Source: Lysinibacillus pakistanensis | Lineage (GTDB): Bacteria > Bacillota > Bacilli > Bacillales_A > Planococcaceae | Reading direction: 5' to 3' | NCBI RefSeq assembly: GCF_030123245.1 | Contig: NZ_CP126101.1 | Coordinates: forward strand, 432,501-496,500 | DNA length: 64,000 nt | Shown: positions 9,065-17,810 of the stretch, in pieces | Position numbering within the stretch: the first letter of the stretch is position 1 | How the letters are laid out: every line of letters starts with the position of its first letter | Position numbers and translations under genes: made by a program | Notes under the pieces: generated by a model | Told to the model about the DNA's origin: nothing | Seen by the model: only the letters and a program-made list of their open reading frames with translations | The model's database searches: none

Positions 9065-10090
9065 GTGGGTAAATACAAGTTAAAGTTATCGTTTGTTATT
9101 GTGAGTATGATAATCATCGTTGTACTTGCGACATCTGGTGTTAGTATTTGGAGCAGCTATCGAAATTTTAACGACATTCTTACGCAAAATAAAAACATGA
9201 TGCAAGAGAATTATGTAAGGGAACTTTCGGCCATGTCCGAAAACTATATACAGGAACGATTAAATGACCCTAATCAAGCACAGTCCATAGAACTTAATAT
9301 GGAGCAACTGGTTGGTAAAATACATGATGAAAATACCATTTCATTTAGCACCTTTTTCAAAAGTATGATTGTTCCTTTATTCATTTTGTTTGTAATTATT
9401 TTGATAGTAGCAATATGGATTGCTTTAAAAATTGTACGACCTCTCCAAAAACTTTCTACTAGTGTAGAAAGAGCGGAAGGGGTTCAAGAGCTTGAAGTGA
9501 TTAATGATTGGTATGATGAAGTGCGATCGTTAAAAGAAGTAGTGGAGAACGTTGTAATTCTTTCAGAAAGTAAAATATCTGACTTAACAAATCAGCTAAA
9601 TTTAGACTCTTTAACAGGAATTCCTAACCGTAGAAGGATGGATCAAATTTTAAATGAGTTAATTTTTAATAGAGTACCCCATGCAATAGTCTTAATAGAT
9701 TTAGATGACTTTAAAAGTATAAACGATACATACGGTCATACTATGGGGGATGAGGTTTTAAAATCCTTTGCTAATCATATGCAGAACAACATTGGTAAAC
9801 AGGGGATGTGCTTTCGCTATGGTGGGGAAGAGTTTATGGTCATATTACCGTCCGCTACAGTTGATATCGCTATTGAAATAGCTGAAAATCTACGAATAAA
9901 GCAGGCTTTACTAGATACCGCATGTGGACGGCCGGTAACATTGTCTGCAGGTATTACGGCTTTTACAACAAACATTATGAATCCGAATCAATTAATCTCC
10001 ATTGCAGATCAGGCATTATATAAAGCGAAACAATCAGGCAGAAACTGTACCTGTGTCGTTGATGAGCTATCAGAAAAAATAATCAAATAA
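9065..10090 (+). CDS. Membrane-bound GGDEF diguanylate cyclase
   Basis: The protein has two membrane helices (about residues 9-29 and 98-119) around a short extracellular part rich in Asn and Glu. A HAMP-like linker and a GGDEF domain (about 180-335) follow. The active site reads RYGGEEF, with conserved DLDDFKSINDTYGH upstream, so it should make cyclic di-GMP from two GTP. No RxxD inhibitory site is seen in the usual place before GGEEF, which suggests weak product inhibition. The GTG start has a distant GGGAG. The gene sits between a hybrid kinase and its probable regulator, on the opposite strand, which suggests a functional link. Confidence 0.88.
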   Translation: MGKYKLKLSFVIVSMIIIVVLATSGVSIWSSYRNFNDILTQNKNMMQENYVRELSAMSENYIQERLNDPNQAQSIELNMEQLVGKIHDENTISFSTFFKSMIVPLFILFVIILIVAIWIALKIVRPLQKLSTSVERAEGVQELEVINDWYDEVRSLKEVVENVVILSESKISDLTNQLNLDSLTGIPNRRRMDQILNELIFNRVPHAIVLIDLDDFKSINDTYGHTMGDEVLKSFANHMQNNIGKQGMCFRYGGEEFMVILPSATVDIAIEIAENLRIKQALLDTACGRPVTLSAGITAFTTNIMNPNQLISIADQALYKAKQSGRNCTCVVDELSEKIIK

Positions 10091-10106
10091 AAAAAGCGCA
10101 AAAAAT

Positions 10107-10143
10107 AAAAGTATGCTATAAGTTACATCTAGCATACTTTTTT
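10107..10143. terminator. Bidirectional terminator
   Basis: AAAGTATGCTA and TAGCATACTTT pair, with a T run on one strand and an A-rich flank on the other. It separates the convergent GGDEF and regulator genes. Confidence 0.85.
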
Positions 10144-10159
10144 GTATGAATAATAGTTG

Positions 10160-11290
10160 TTATAATTCCTGTGATAACGCATTAAAAAGCTCCGTTGTTT
10201 CTTGATTTGGTAAAATCTCAAGATCATTTAACAAGGTATCTCTAAATTTATTGTAAATTTTCACAGCACTTGCTCGATTATCTATTTCGATATAGTGTTG
10301 CATTAGTTGTTGAATAGTTTTATCAGAATATGGATTATGTTCAAAGGCTAAGAGTAAGATATGTTCTCGCTTTTTTACGTCATTTATGGCTGTATAATGG
10401 GCTTCAAGATCATGCAGCAAAAGCGTAAATTGGTTATTCATATAATTGGCTTTACTAATAATCCACGGATAATCTAGTGTAGCCATGTATTCGCCTTGAT
10501 ACTTTTGTATAAGTGCCTCTGCCTTCTCAATATTGAGCCTTCCACTCTCCATTTTCTCATTTAAGATCTGCTCTAAGTCATAAGCATCACATTGGAAATC
10601 TTCAAGCTGTAAAATATAACAGCCATTTGCATACTGAATCACATCTAAATAGCCTAATGTAGAAAGTGTTGTACGGAGATATGAAACGGTTGTATGCAAT
10701 TGCACCCTAGCTTTCTTATAGTCTGTCTCAGTCCATAAAGCGTCAATAATAGTATCCCGGGGAATGAGGCTATTAAGATTAGAAAAAAGAAAGGCAAATA
10801 ACTCCTTTGTTTTTACCGTTCTCCAAAGTACGGTTTTATCATCATATGAGACAACGAAACCTCCAAAACATTGAATAGTCAATAAGGATTTTTGTTGATC
10901 TACTACAGGAAGTGACTTCTTTTCTTGGTGGAAGAGTGCTTGGATTCTATTTATGGTTGTCTCTAAGCGAGCTTTTGAAATAGGCTTTAATAAATAATCA
11001 AGTGAGTGAATTTCAAATGCTTGAATTGCATAATCACGATATGCTGTAACGAAAACGATATAGATGTTTGGATTCCATTCTTGGAGAAGATGTGCAACTT
11101 CTAAACCGTTCATGCCAGGCATTTCAATATCTAAAAATGCTACTTGAAAGGACAGGTTTGGTCCTTCAGCCATCAATTCTTTTACAGTTGTAAAAGTTTT
11201 AATAACCTCTATTGAATCAAACTCCTCTAACTTTTTCTCCATGTTTATAAGAGCTAATGGCTCATCGTCCATAACAATTACTCGAATCAA
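10160..11290 (-). CDS. Response regulator with SARP/BTAD-type transcriptional activator output
   Basis: An N-terminal receiver (about residues 1-118) has MDDEPL, the acceptor Asp in VAFLDIEMPG and Lys in YLLKPI. It is followed by a winged helix (about 145-220; RVQLHTTVSYLRTTL) and a bacterial transcriptional activator domain of TPR-like helices (about 230-375). This REC-wHTH-BTAD layout is found in Bacillales next to large 7TM hybrid kinases, and the kinase at 5718-8759 is the evident partner. The start is uncertain: TTG at 11290 gives the natural MIRVIVMDDEP N-terminus with GGTG 7 nt upstream. GTG at 11299 and TTG at 11302 are alternatives. The target genes are unknown. Confidence 0.8.
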   Translation of the reverse strand: MIRVIVMDDEPLALINMEKKLEEFDSIEVIKTFTTVKELMAEGPNLSFQVAFLDIEMPGMNGLEVAHLLQEWNPNIYIVFVTAYRDYAIQAFEIHSLDYLLKPISKARLETTINRIQALFHQEKKSLPVVDQQKSLLTIQCFGGFVVSYDDKTVLWRTVKTKELFAFLFSNLNSLIPRDTIIDALWTETDYKKARVQLHTTVSYLRTTLSTLGYLDVIQYANGCYILQLEDFQCDAYDLEQILNEKMESGRLNIEKAEALIQKYQGEYMATLDYPWIISKANYMNNQFTLLLHDLEAHYTAINDVKKREHILLLAFEHNPYSDKTIQQLMQHYIEIDNRASAVKIYNKFRDTLLNDLEILPNQETTELFNALSQEL

Positions 11291-11342
11291 AAAGGGCACC
11301 AACTTTCAGATGTTTTTAACCTAAATCGAAAATGAGGATAGG

Positions 11343-11531
11343 TTAATATGAAATTTCTATCACGGTTCCTTTGTACATTCGATTGTTAGCAAGTTGTTGA
11401 GATTTATTGACAATCAATTTGACAATGATTAACAAGGTCATATTTAAATGGAGTGCGTCTCGCATTGCGTGTGGTAGTCTATCTTTTTGCAGCTTTAGCT
11501 CCTTAGAAACCAATATCGAATAAGTCTCCAT
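11343..11531 (-). CDS. Unrecognised 62-residue protein
   Basis: The short open frame begins with an ATG preceded by a very strong AAAGGAGGAA site, 8 nt away, which is the main reason for calling it. The sequence starts METYSILVSKELKLQKDR and has a mildly hydrophobic middle (LHLNMTLLIIVKLIVN) followed by a polar, Asn/Gln-rich tail. I recognise no family. It lies directly upstream of, and on the same strand as, the BTAD-type response regulator, with a 52-bp gap, so the two may be cotranscribed. Confidence 0.5.
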   Translation of the reverse strand: METYSILVSKELKLQKDRLPHAMRDALHLNMTLLIIVKLIVNKSQQLANNRMYKGTVIEISY

Positions 11532-11570
11532 CCTACATTCCTCCTTTCCTCTATTATCGGATGAAAACAT

Positions 11571-11824
11571 TGTTTTTCCAACATTTAAAAGATGTGAATC
11601 ATTAACATTTGATTTAGTTTTTATCCCATAAAATTGTGTTATTTGCTAAATATATGATTGGTATTGTATATTTTTCTGTTTTTATAGTAATAATTTGTAA
11701 TATCAGGTCCATTGTCCTGAGTTATTAAACGCATTCTCTAGCATCGATTGCATAGAAGAGCCTATCTCTAGCGTGCTAGCACCAGATTGCAAAAAAATAA
11801 TAAAATATGGAGGTAATATGAAAT
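11571..11824. promoter_or_regulatory. Leader and promoter region of the LysM-3D gene
   Basis: This 254-bp AT-rich gap contains a short palindrome CTAGC-GT-GCTAG (about 11770-11781) and two CTCTAGC motifs about 15 nt either side of GAAGAGCC. They might form a small leader structure. I see no match to a known riboswitch. Confidence 0.3.
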
Positions 11825-12574
11825 ATGAAAAAACAAGCATTTGCATTAGCTGTGGCATTGACCTTTAGTCTAAGTGTATTTACGGGTTCTTCCTCTGCTG
11901 AGGAAATAGACAGGGTTCAAATTGGCAACACACTTTGGGGAATCTCAAAAGTTTTTAATTTATCTATAGAAGAATTACAGCAAATAAGTGAAATAGATTC
12001 AACCTGGATATATCCAGAGCAAACTTTAAGCATAGTTAAGGGTGATGAGAAGCCTAAGGATCAACATCTTATTGAAAAAGGTGATACTTTATTTAATATT
12101 GCACTCACAAATAATGTAACGATTGCAGAATTAAAGGAATGGAATAATCTCTCATCTGACTTAATTTTTGTAGGGGAGCAATTAGCCATTAAGGCGTCAG
12201 CGGCAAAGCCAAAACCAACCGTAAATAAAGTACAAAAGCCAGCAACAACTACAAAAGGGGCAAGTGCCGCAACAAAGGGGACAGGTAAAACATTAACGAT
12301 GCGTGCAACTGCTTATACTGCATATTGTGAAGGCTGTTCAGGTATTACAGCAAATGGGACAGATATTCGATCTAATCCAAATTTAAAGGTAATTGCTGTA
12401 GATCCAAGGGTTATTCCTCTAGGCACAAAGGTTTGGGTTGAAGGTTATGGGGAGGCAATAGCGGCGGATACTGGCGGCGCCATTAAAGGCAATAAAATTG
12501 ATGTCTTTATCCCTTCAGAGGGACAAGCCCGGAAGTGGGGCGTCAAGCAGGTAACAGTGAAGGTTTTAAATTGA
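11825..12574 (+). CDS. Secreted LysM-3D domain cell-wall protein (YocH-like)
   Basis: The 249-residue protein has a cleavable signal peptide (about residues 1-25, ending SSSAEE) and two LysM repeats (about 30-70 and 76-120: IGNTLWGISKVF, EKGDTLFNIAL). A Thr/Lys/Pro/Ala-rich linker leads to a C-terminal 3D domain (about 155-249). The 3D domain shows its three Asp-containing motifs, with VIPLGTKVWVEGYG, AADTGGAIKG and NKIDVFIPS. This is the layout of B. subtilis YocH-type muralytic or autolysin-related proteins. LysM repeats bind peptidoglycan. A GGAGG site precedes the ATG. A hairpin terminator follows. Confidence 0.88.
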   Translation: MKKQAFALAVALTFSLSVFTGSSSAEEIDRVQIGNTLWGISKVFNLSIEELQQISEIDSTWIYPEQTLSIVKGDEKPKDQHLIEKGDTLFNIALTNNVTIAELKEWNNLSSDLIFVGEQLAIKASAAKPKPTVNKVQKPATTTKGASAATKGTGKTLTMRATAYTAYCEGCSGITANGTDIRSNPNLKVIAVDPRVIPLGTKVWVEGYGEAIAADTGGAIKGNKIDVFIPSEGQARKWGVKQVTVKVLN

Positions 12575-12585
12575 TGTCAGGAAAA

Positions 12586-12620
12586 GGGATATCTCATAGG
12601 AGATGTCTCTTTTATTTTTT
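12586..12620 (+). terminator. Intrinsic terminator of the LysM-3D gene
   Basis: GGGATATCTC-ATAG-GAGATGTCTC forms a stem with two wobble pairs, followed by TTTTATTTTTTT. Confidence 0.8.
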
Positions 12621-12682
12621 TAGATAAATCGAATAAGTGTGAGGATTGTTGGGAACTATCAGAAATAGAGGAGGTATTTATT

Positions 12683-13234
12683 ATGAAAAAAATAAGCTTG
12701 GTATTTATGTCTCTATTGGTGTTTGTCGGAGGCTGTGGTTTTTTTGAAAAGAAAGAAGAGAAAGTGGCGGTTAATGCTAAATCCCCGCTGACAGCAACCG
12801 CAAAAGTAATCGGTAAAGATAATGAAAGCTATGGAAATGCGTATTTTCAAGAAGAGGATAATGGGGTTATGATGACGCTAGCGTTATCGGGATTGCCACC
12901 AGGGACGCATGGAATTCATATACATGCAGTTGGAAAATGCGAACCGCCAACCTTTGAATCTGCTGGACCACATTTTAATCCAACATCTAAAGAGCACGGG
13001 AAGCTCAATCCAAAAGGCTATCATCTAGGAGATCTTCCGAATTTAGAAGTTGGTGAGGATGGCAATGTGGATTTGAATTTTTTAGCTGAAGGGCTGACAC
13101 TAGAAAAAAATGCGGCAAATTCGTTACTAAACGGGGAAGGTACAGCCTTAGTTATCCATGAATCCGAAGACGACTATAAAACAGATCCTGCTGGTAATTC
13201 TGGTGCAAGAATTGCATGTGGAGTCATTCAATAA
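12683..13234 (+). CDS. Cu/Zn superoxide dismutase lipoprotein
   Basis: A lipoprotein signal peptide ends in a VGGC lipobox at about residue 18. The SOD_Cu domain follows with all expected ligands visible: GIHIHAVG (two Cu His), AGPHFNP (bridging His), [16 protein letters not shown] (Zn His and Asp) and VIHESEDD (fourth Cu His). The active-site Arg is in [11 protein letters not shown]. The enzyme would dismutate superoxide on the outer face of the membrane. From memory, the homologous B. subtilis YojM lacks a copper ligand; this copy looks complete, so it may be catalytically competent. AGGAGG precedes the ATG. Confidence 0.92.
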   Translation: MKKISLVFMSLLVFVGGCGFFEKKEEKVAVNAKSPLTATAKVIGKDNESYGNAYFQEEDNGVMMTLALSGLPPGTHGIHIHAVGKCEPPTFESAGPHFNPTSKEHGKLNPKGYHLGDLPNLEVGEDGNVDLNFLAEGLTLEKNAANSLLNGEGTALVIHESEDDYKTDPAGNSGARIACGVIQ

Positions 13235-13241
13235 TAGTGAG

Positions 13242-13283
13242 TACTGTATCTGAAGGCAATTACTTTAGGTACAGTATTTTTTT
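13242..13283 (+). terminator. Terminator of the SOD gene
   Basis: TACTGTA pairs with TACAGTA across a 21-nt loop and is followed by seven or more T. Confidence 0.7.
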
Positions 13284-13472
13284 GAAATGGTAAATAAATA
13301 GTTGCCATTTCTGCATTTTTATACATATACATTTCGTTTTATTTAAGAGGGGAATTTATTAAGAGAGGAATTTGTTGTTTAATAGAGAATATTTCGGGGT
13401 AATAGAGATATGATTGGAATTGGTTTAAAAATCGGTGTATTTTTCAAAAATACTGAATTTACCGTAAATAGA

Positions 13473-13500
13473 TTGACATTATTATACTAAATTTGATAAT
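13473..13500 (+). promoter_or_regulatory. SigA-type promoter of the TAXI-TRAP operon
   Basis: TTGACA (13473-13478), a 16-bp spacer and GATAAT (13495-13500) lie 42 bp before the ATG of the binding protein. Confidence 0.6.
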
Positions 13501-13541
13501 TTTAAATAGATTCTTAAATATAACCAAGGGGGAAGGTTACT

Positions 13542-14537
13542 ATGAAGAAAAAGCGCTTTAATCTATTTCTGCTCTTAACAGCAATTGCACTCTTAATTCT
13601 GGCTGCATGCGGGGCCGATGGCGGAACAGGTACCAAGGGTAAGGATAATTCGGCATCTTCTGACAAGCCAGCATCCGACATTAAATTAATGAGCTTACTT
13701 ACAGGTGGAACACAGGGAACTTACTATGCATTAGGTGGAACATTTGCTGATTTTATTACTACAGAAACAGGTATTAAAACTACTGCTGAGGTATCACAAG
13801 CCTCTGCTGCAAACATGAATGCATTGGAAGCAGGCAAAGGTGAGATTGCATTTGTTCAAACAGATATTGCTTATTATGCTACTGAAGGAAAGTTAATGTT
13901 CAAAAAGAAAATTGATACAATTGCGGCTTTGGGTGCTCTTTATCCAGAGACGGTACAACTAGTTACAACTGAGGCATCTGGAATAAAGTCATATGCAGAT
14001 TTAAAAGGAAAAAAGGTATCTGTAGGTGCACCAGGGTCTGGAACTTATGCAAATGCTGAACAATTACTTGAAGTTCATGGACTAACAATGACTGATATTA
14101 AAGCTCAAAACCTCGATTTTGGGGAATCCACAGATGGTCTTCAATCAGGTCAAATTGATGCAGCATTTATAACAGCTGGTACACCCACAGCGGCAGTTGA
14201 GGCATTAAATGCAACGACGAAAGTAAATATTATTGGTGTAGATCCTGGTAAAGCAGATGCATTAATTGAGAAATATCCATACTATGCAAAAGATACAGTA
14301 AAGGCTGGAACTTATGGTATTGCTAATGATACTGAAACAGTGTCAGTTCTTGCGATGCTTGCAGTGAGAAAGGATCTTCCAGATGATGTTGTTTATTCAA
14401 TGACAAAGGCTATCTATGATAATAAAGATAAAATTTCCCATCCAAAAGGAGCGTTCATCAAAGCAGAAACTGGTTTAGCTGGTATAAGTATTGATGTTCA
14501 CCCAGGTGCACAAAAGTACTTTGACGAAAAGAAATAA
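13542..14537 (+). CDS. TAXI-family TRAP transporter solute-binding lipoprotein
   Basis: A lipoprotein signal peptide ends in LAAC (Cys about residue 22), followed by a Gly/Ser/Lys linker. The mature part is a TAXI-type binding protein: LLTGGTQGTYYALGGTFAD near residue 50, ASAANMNALEAGKGEIAFVQTDIA, and LKGKKVSVGAPGSGT. It would capture a carboxylate or amino-acid-like solute outside the cell and hand it to the fused TRAP permease two genes downstream. The substrate cannot be predicted; glutamate and related compounds are known for some TAXI systems. GGGGGAAGG precedes the ATG. A hairpin after the gene may allow more binding protein than permease to be made. Confidence 0.92.
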   Translation: MKKKRFNLFLLLTAIALLILAACGADGGTGTKGKDNSASSDKPASDIKLMSLLTGGTQGTYYALGGTFADFITTETGIKTTAEVSQASAANMNALEAGKGEIAFVQTDIAYYATEGKLMFKKKIDTIAALGALYPETVQLVTTEASGIKSYADLKGKKVSVGAPGSGTYANAEQLLEVHGLTMTDIKAQNLDFGESTDGLQSGQIDAAFITAGTPTAAVEALNATTKVNIIGVDPGKADALIEKYPYYAKDTVKAGTYGIANDTETVSVLAMLAVRKDLPDDVVYSMTKAIYDNKDKISHPKGAFIKAETGLAGISIDVHPGAQKYFDEKK

Positions 14538-14584
14538 TGTAATAGCTAACAATTATCGCTTATAGTGAGTGAAAAGTAATTAAT

Positions 14585-14625
14585 AAAGAGGCTCGGGTTG
14601 CGTAAAGCTTCGGGTCTCTTTTCTT
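14585..14625 (+). terminator. Terminator or attenuator inside the TAXI operon
   Basis: AAAGAGGCTCG pairs, with wobbles, with CGGGTCTCTTT and is followed by TCTT. It lies between the binding-protein gene and the DUF1850 gene and probably only reduces readthrough. Confidence 0.6.
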
Positions 14626-14678
14626 ACTTTAAATCCTGGTGAAAAGTCAATAGCTTTTTAAGTGGAGGAACAAATGTT

Positions 14679-15194
14679 GTGCGACAGAGGAAAGCGCTTA
14701 TAGTTTTTGCTATTTTATGTAGTATCTTATGCCTAGTTATTTTTCTTCCTTTCCAAAAGGTATTCGCATTTACGGAAACGCGCACTGTGCATCCGATACT
14801 GCATTATATACCACTAACAACTGAGGAGACCTTTCAAATTAGATACACTCATTCTATTCATAAATCGGATGTGCTAGAACATTATCAATACATAGGTGGG
14901 AAGCGTATTCAAATGGTAGGAATGGAGTATGAAGATTTAGCAATTGGTATGCCGAGCAATGCTGAGGAGAATCAAATATTTACAGAGCGTAATGGTAAAT
15001 ATTATTTACAGTTTAACAACGAAATTATCGACAATTTTACAATATTTATTGGTGATTTAGATTTAGCTCTTGTGTTGATATACGAGCACTATGAATATGA
15101 TTTAAAAAAAGATTTACAAAGGGGTAGTTCTTATTTATTTGAGGTGAAGCGTTTATCACTTTATGAACAATGGAAAGGAGTAAGGATGAGATGA
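14679..15194 (+). CDS. DUF1850 protein of the TAXI-TRAP operon
   Basis: This is a 171-residue protein with one N-terminal membrane helix (about 7-28). Its extracytoplasmic domain contains the DUF1850 signature FQIRYTHSIHKSDVLEHY and a MEYEDLAIGMPS segment. DUF1850 genes commonly sit between the binding protein and the fused permease of TAXI systems; their role is unknown. The start is the GTG at 14679 after GGAGG. The nearby ATG at 14674 opens a frame that stops after nine codons. Its stop codon overlaps the ATG of the permease gene. Confidence 0.82.
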   Translation: MRQRKALIVFAILCSILCLVIFLPFQKVFAFTETRTVHPILHYIPLTTEETFQIRYTHSIHKSDVLEHYQYIGGKRIQMVGMEYEDLAIGMPSNAEENQIFTERNGKYYLQFNNEIIDNFTIFIGDLDLALVLIYEHYEYDLKKDLQRGSSYLFEVKRLSLYEQWKGVRMR

Positions 15195-17233
15195 CAAAAC
15201 AGCAAAAATTAGAAGACAAAGAAAAAGTAGAAGAATTCGAACAAATATCTGCTGAGGAGCAGCAAGCAATCCTTGAGAAATACGATATAGAATCGAATGT
15301 ACGAACAATTACTGGCATCATGAAGCATGTCATTTTCTTTGGACTATTAGCATTTTCATTGTTTCAATTATACACAGCAATCTTTGGCCAATTTCCAGCT
15401 CAAATACAGCGTACAATTCATTTAGGATTTGGTTTAACACTTATTTTCTTGCTGTTCCCTGTTCGGAAAAAAGCTGCAAAGCATAAAATTGCATGGTTTG
15501 ATTATATTTTAGCAATCCTATCCATTGTAGTAGGTTCGTATTGGACTATTAATTACACGAATCTTGTAAATAGTAATGGAACGATTACACAATTGGATTT
15601 TATAGTTGGAATAATTGCTGTTGTATTGGTTCTTGAGGCAGCTCGTCGTGCAGTTGGATTACCAATTACAATCATTGCAGTTGTGTTTTTGATATATGCG
15701 TACTTTGGTCCATATTTTCCTTCATTTATGGCACACCGCGGTCAGGATATAGAGAGTATCGTTAATCTTATGTATTATACGACTGATGGTATTTTTGGTA
15801 CGCCAATTAGTGTTTCTGCTACATTCATCTTTGTATTCTTACTTTTTGGTGCTTTTCTGGTAAAGACAGGAGTAGGGCAATATTTTAATGATTTAGCCGT
15901 AGCTCTTGCAGGTAAATTAATTGGGGGTCCTGCTAAGGTAGCGGTGTTTTCCAGTGCGTTACAGGGGACAATTTCGGGAAGCTCTGTTGCGAATGTTGTA
16001 ACATCAGGCTCATATACGATTCCTATGATGAAAAAGCTTGGGTATCGAAGAGAGTTCGCGGGTGCAGTTGAAGCAGCGGCCTCTACTGGTGGTCAGTTAA
16101 TGCCACCAATTATGGGTGCAGCAGCATTTTTAATGGTTGAATTTATTGGACGTAACATAACATATTGGGATATTGCGAAGGCAGCTGCAATACCTGCGCT
16201 GTTGTATTTTACAGGTATTTGGATTATGACGCATTTTGAGGCAAAGCGTGTAGGATTAAAGGGTTTACGTGATGATCAAATGCCAAATCGACGAGAGGTA
16301 TTTAAGAAAATTTATTTGCTGTTACCAATTATCGCTATCATCATATTAATGCTAACAGGTACACCAGTGATGCGTGCTGCTCTCTACGGCATTATTATTT
16401 CTATAGGTGTAGCAATGTTTAATAAAGAAACACGATTAAAGCCAAAAGATATTATTGATGCACTAGTTGAAGGAGCACGTACAGCTCTTGGTGTAGTAGC
16501 TGCAACTGCCTGTGCAGGTATTATCGTTGGTGTTGTAGTAAAAACAGGCTTAGGCTTAAGTCTCGCAAATAGTTTAGTATCATTAGCCGGTGGTAGCATT
16601 ATTTTAACACTAATTTTTGTTATGATTGCCTCATTAATACTAGGAATGGGGGCTCCTACAACTGCAAACTATGTCATAACATCAACAATTGCTGCTCCCG
16701 CAATCGTAGCTTTATTATCACCGAACACACCACAGGAATTGGTGCCAGTAGTTGTCTTATTATCAGCTCATTTCTTTGTGTTCTATTTCGGCATTATTGC
16801 TGATATAACACCACCAGTAGCACTCGCTGCCTTTGCGGCTTCAGGTATTTCTGGAGGAGATCCTATTAAAACAGGTGTAAACTCAGCCAAACTTGCCATT
16901 GCTGCGTTTATTATTCCTTACATGATTGTCTTTTCACCTTCTTTACTAATGATTGATACTACGATACCACAAATTTTATGGGTCGTATTTACTGCAATTA
17001 CCGGTATGGTAGCGATTGGGGCAGGGGTAATCGGTTACTGGTATCGTAAAATGCTTTGGGTTGAACGTTTGATAGCAATTGCTGCAGGTCTATTACTAAT
17101 CTATCCAGAGAAATTCTCGGATTGGGCAGGGCTAGCAATTTTTATCATATTGTTTATCATTCAGTTTATAACACAGCATAAAGACATTCCTGGAAAAAGG
17201 GACAAGAATGATACTAGTGTAACAGCGTCTTAA
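15191..17233 (+). CDS. TRAP transporter fused permease (DctQM type)
   Basis: The permease has 680 residues and many membrane helices: four near the N-terminus (about 55-190, DctQ-like) and a large DctM domain. Conserved features include GAFLVKTGVGQYFNDLAVALAG (split below family norms by nothing), the GTISGSSVANV loop, GGQLMPPIMGAAAF, GMGAPTTANYV and DITPPVALAAFAASGISGG. It imports the TAXI ligand using an ion gradient. The ATG at 15191 overlaps the DUF1850 stop (ATGA) and has AAAGGAG 10 nt upstream, so it is preferred over the ATG at 15170. A charged, coiled-coil-like cytoplasmic N-terminus of about 45 residues precedes the first helix. Confidence 0.93.
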   Translation: MTKQQKLEDKEKVEEFEQISAEEQQAILEKYDIESNVRTITGIMKHVIFFGLLAFSLFQLYTAIFGQFPAQIQRTIHLGFGLTLIFLLFPVRKKAAKHKIAWFDYILAILSIVVGSYWTINYTNLVNSNGTITQLDFIVGIIAVVLVLEAARRAVGLPITIIAVVFLIYAYFGPYFPSFMAHRGQDIESIVNLMYYTTDGIFGTPISVSATFIFVFLLFGAFLVKTGVGQYFNDLAVALAGKLIGGPAKVAVFSSALQGTISGSSVANVVTSGSYTIPMMKKLGYRREFAGAVEAAASTGGQLMPPIMGAAAFLMVEFIGRNITYWDIAKAAAIPALLYFTGIWIMTHFEAKRVGLKGLRDDQMPNRREVFKKIYLLLPIIAIIILMLTGTPVMRAALYGIIISIGVAMFNKETRLKPKDIIDALVEGARTALGVVAATACAGIIVGVVVKTGLGLSLANSLVSLAGGSIILTLIFVMIASLILGMGAPTTANYVITSTIAAPAIVALLSPNTPQELVPVVVLLSAHFFVFYFGIIADITPPVALAAFAASGISGGDPIKTGVNSAKLAIAAFIIPYMIVFSPSLLMIDTTIPQILWVVFTAITGMVAIGAGVIGYWYRKMLWVERLIAIAAGLLLIYPEKFSDWAGLAIFIILFIIQFITQHKDIPGKRDKNDTSVTAS

Positions 17234-17269
17234 ATACTTAATGAAATTTAACAGGAATCTGCTGATTAT

Positions 17270-17312
17270 TATAGGGATTAAACCATTGTATAAGGTTTAT
17301 TTTCCCTATAGT
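17270..17312 (+). terminator. Probable terminator of the TRAP operon
   Basis: TATAGGG-ATT-AAACC and GGTTT-ATTTT-CCCTATA form an interrupted inverted repeat 37 nt after the permease stop. The tail is only moderately T-rich. Confidence 0.45.
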
Positions 17313-17491
17313 TTTCATGTAGATTCTTTTTACTTTCTGAAAAGTCTTTATCCATATTATGGTTTACATTAATCTAATTAAGTGATTGGTTTTATATTTA
17401 TTATGCATATGTAGCATTATTTGTTGCTTTTTTATAAAAAGGCAATGTATAATTCTATTATCAGAAAATTCTATTAAATAGGGGTGATAAA

Positions 17492-17635
17492 ATGAAAAAG
17501 CTGTTCAATTCGAAGTTTGAAACGTATTTAATGGATCAAGAGCCTGAATTAGCGATGGAAGAAGAAAAAAATGAAGAGCAGGCAACAATCATTCACTATG
17601 ATGAATATCCACAAGGTTTTTTTACAAGTTTATAA
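17492..17635 (+). CDS. 47-residue acidic microprotein
   Basis: A short frame begins at an ATG preceded by GGGGTGATAAA. It encodes a protein with a basic, aromatic N-terminus (MKKLFNSKFETYLMDQEPE), a very acidic middle (EEEKNEEQ) and an aromatic C-terminus (HYDEYPQGFFTSL). A perfect stem terminator follows 13 nt later, so the transcript seems to be a dedicated single-gene unit. I recognise no family and see no membrane helix. The good RBS, codon use like its neighbours and the own terminator favour a real gene. Confidence 0.6.
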   Translation: MKKLFNSKFETYLMDQEPELAMEEEKNEEQATIIHYDEYPQGFFTSL

Positions 17636-17647
17636 TATGTATTTGAT

Positions 17648-17688
17648 GGACTGTGTGAAAGAGACTAAACTTTCAGCACAGTCCTTTT
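17648..17688 (+). terminator. Terminator of the 47-residue microprotein gene
   Basis: GGACTGTG-TGAAAG pairs with CTTTCA-G-CACAGTCC and is followed by TTTTG. Confidence 0.8.
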
Positions 17689-17810
17689 GTTTCGTATATA
17701 CGAAATATGAAATTTGTATAAAATATTTGAATATGGGTCGAATTACATATGTACTTTTCTGAAATTATTTCATGTATAATGGGAAACAAAAATGAGTATG
17801 AGGTGTAATG

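Noticed and set aside
11700-11810. ydaO/yuaA (c-di-AMP) riboswitch before the LysM-3D gene
   Set aside because: Such genes are classic targets, but I could not find the conserved core elements; only a short palindrome is present.
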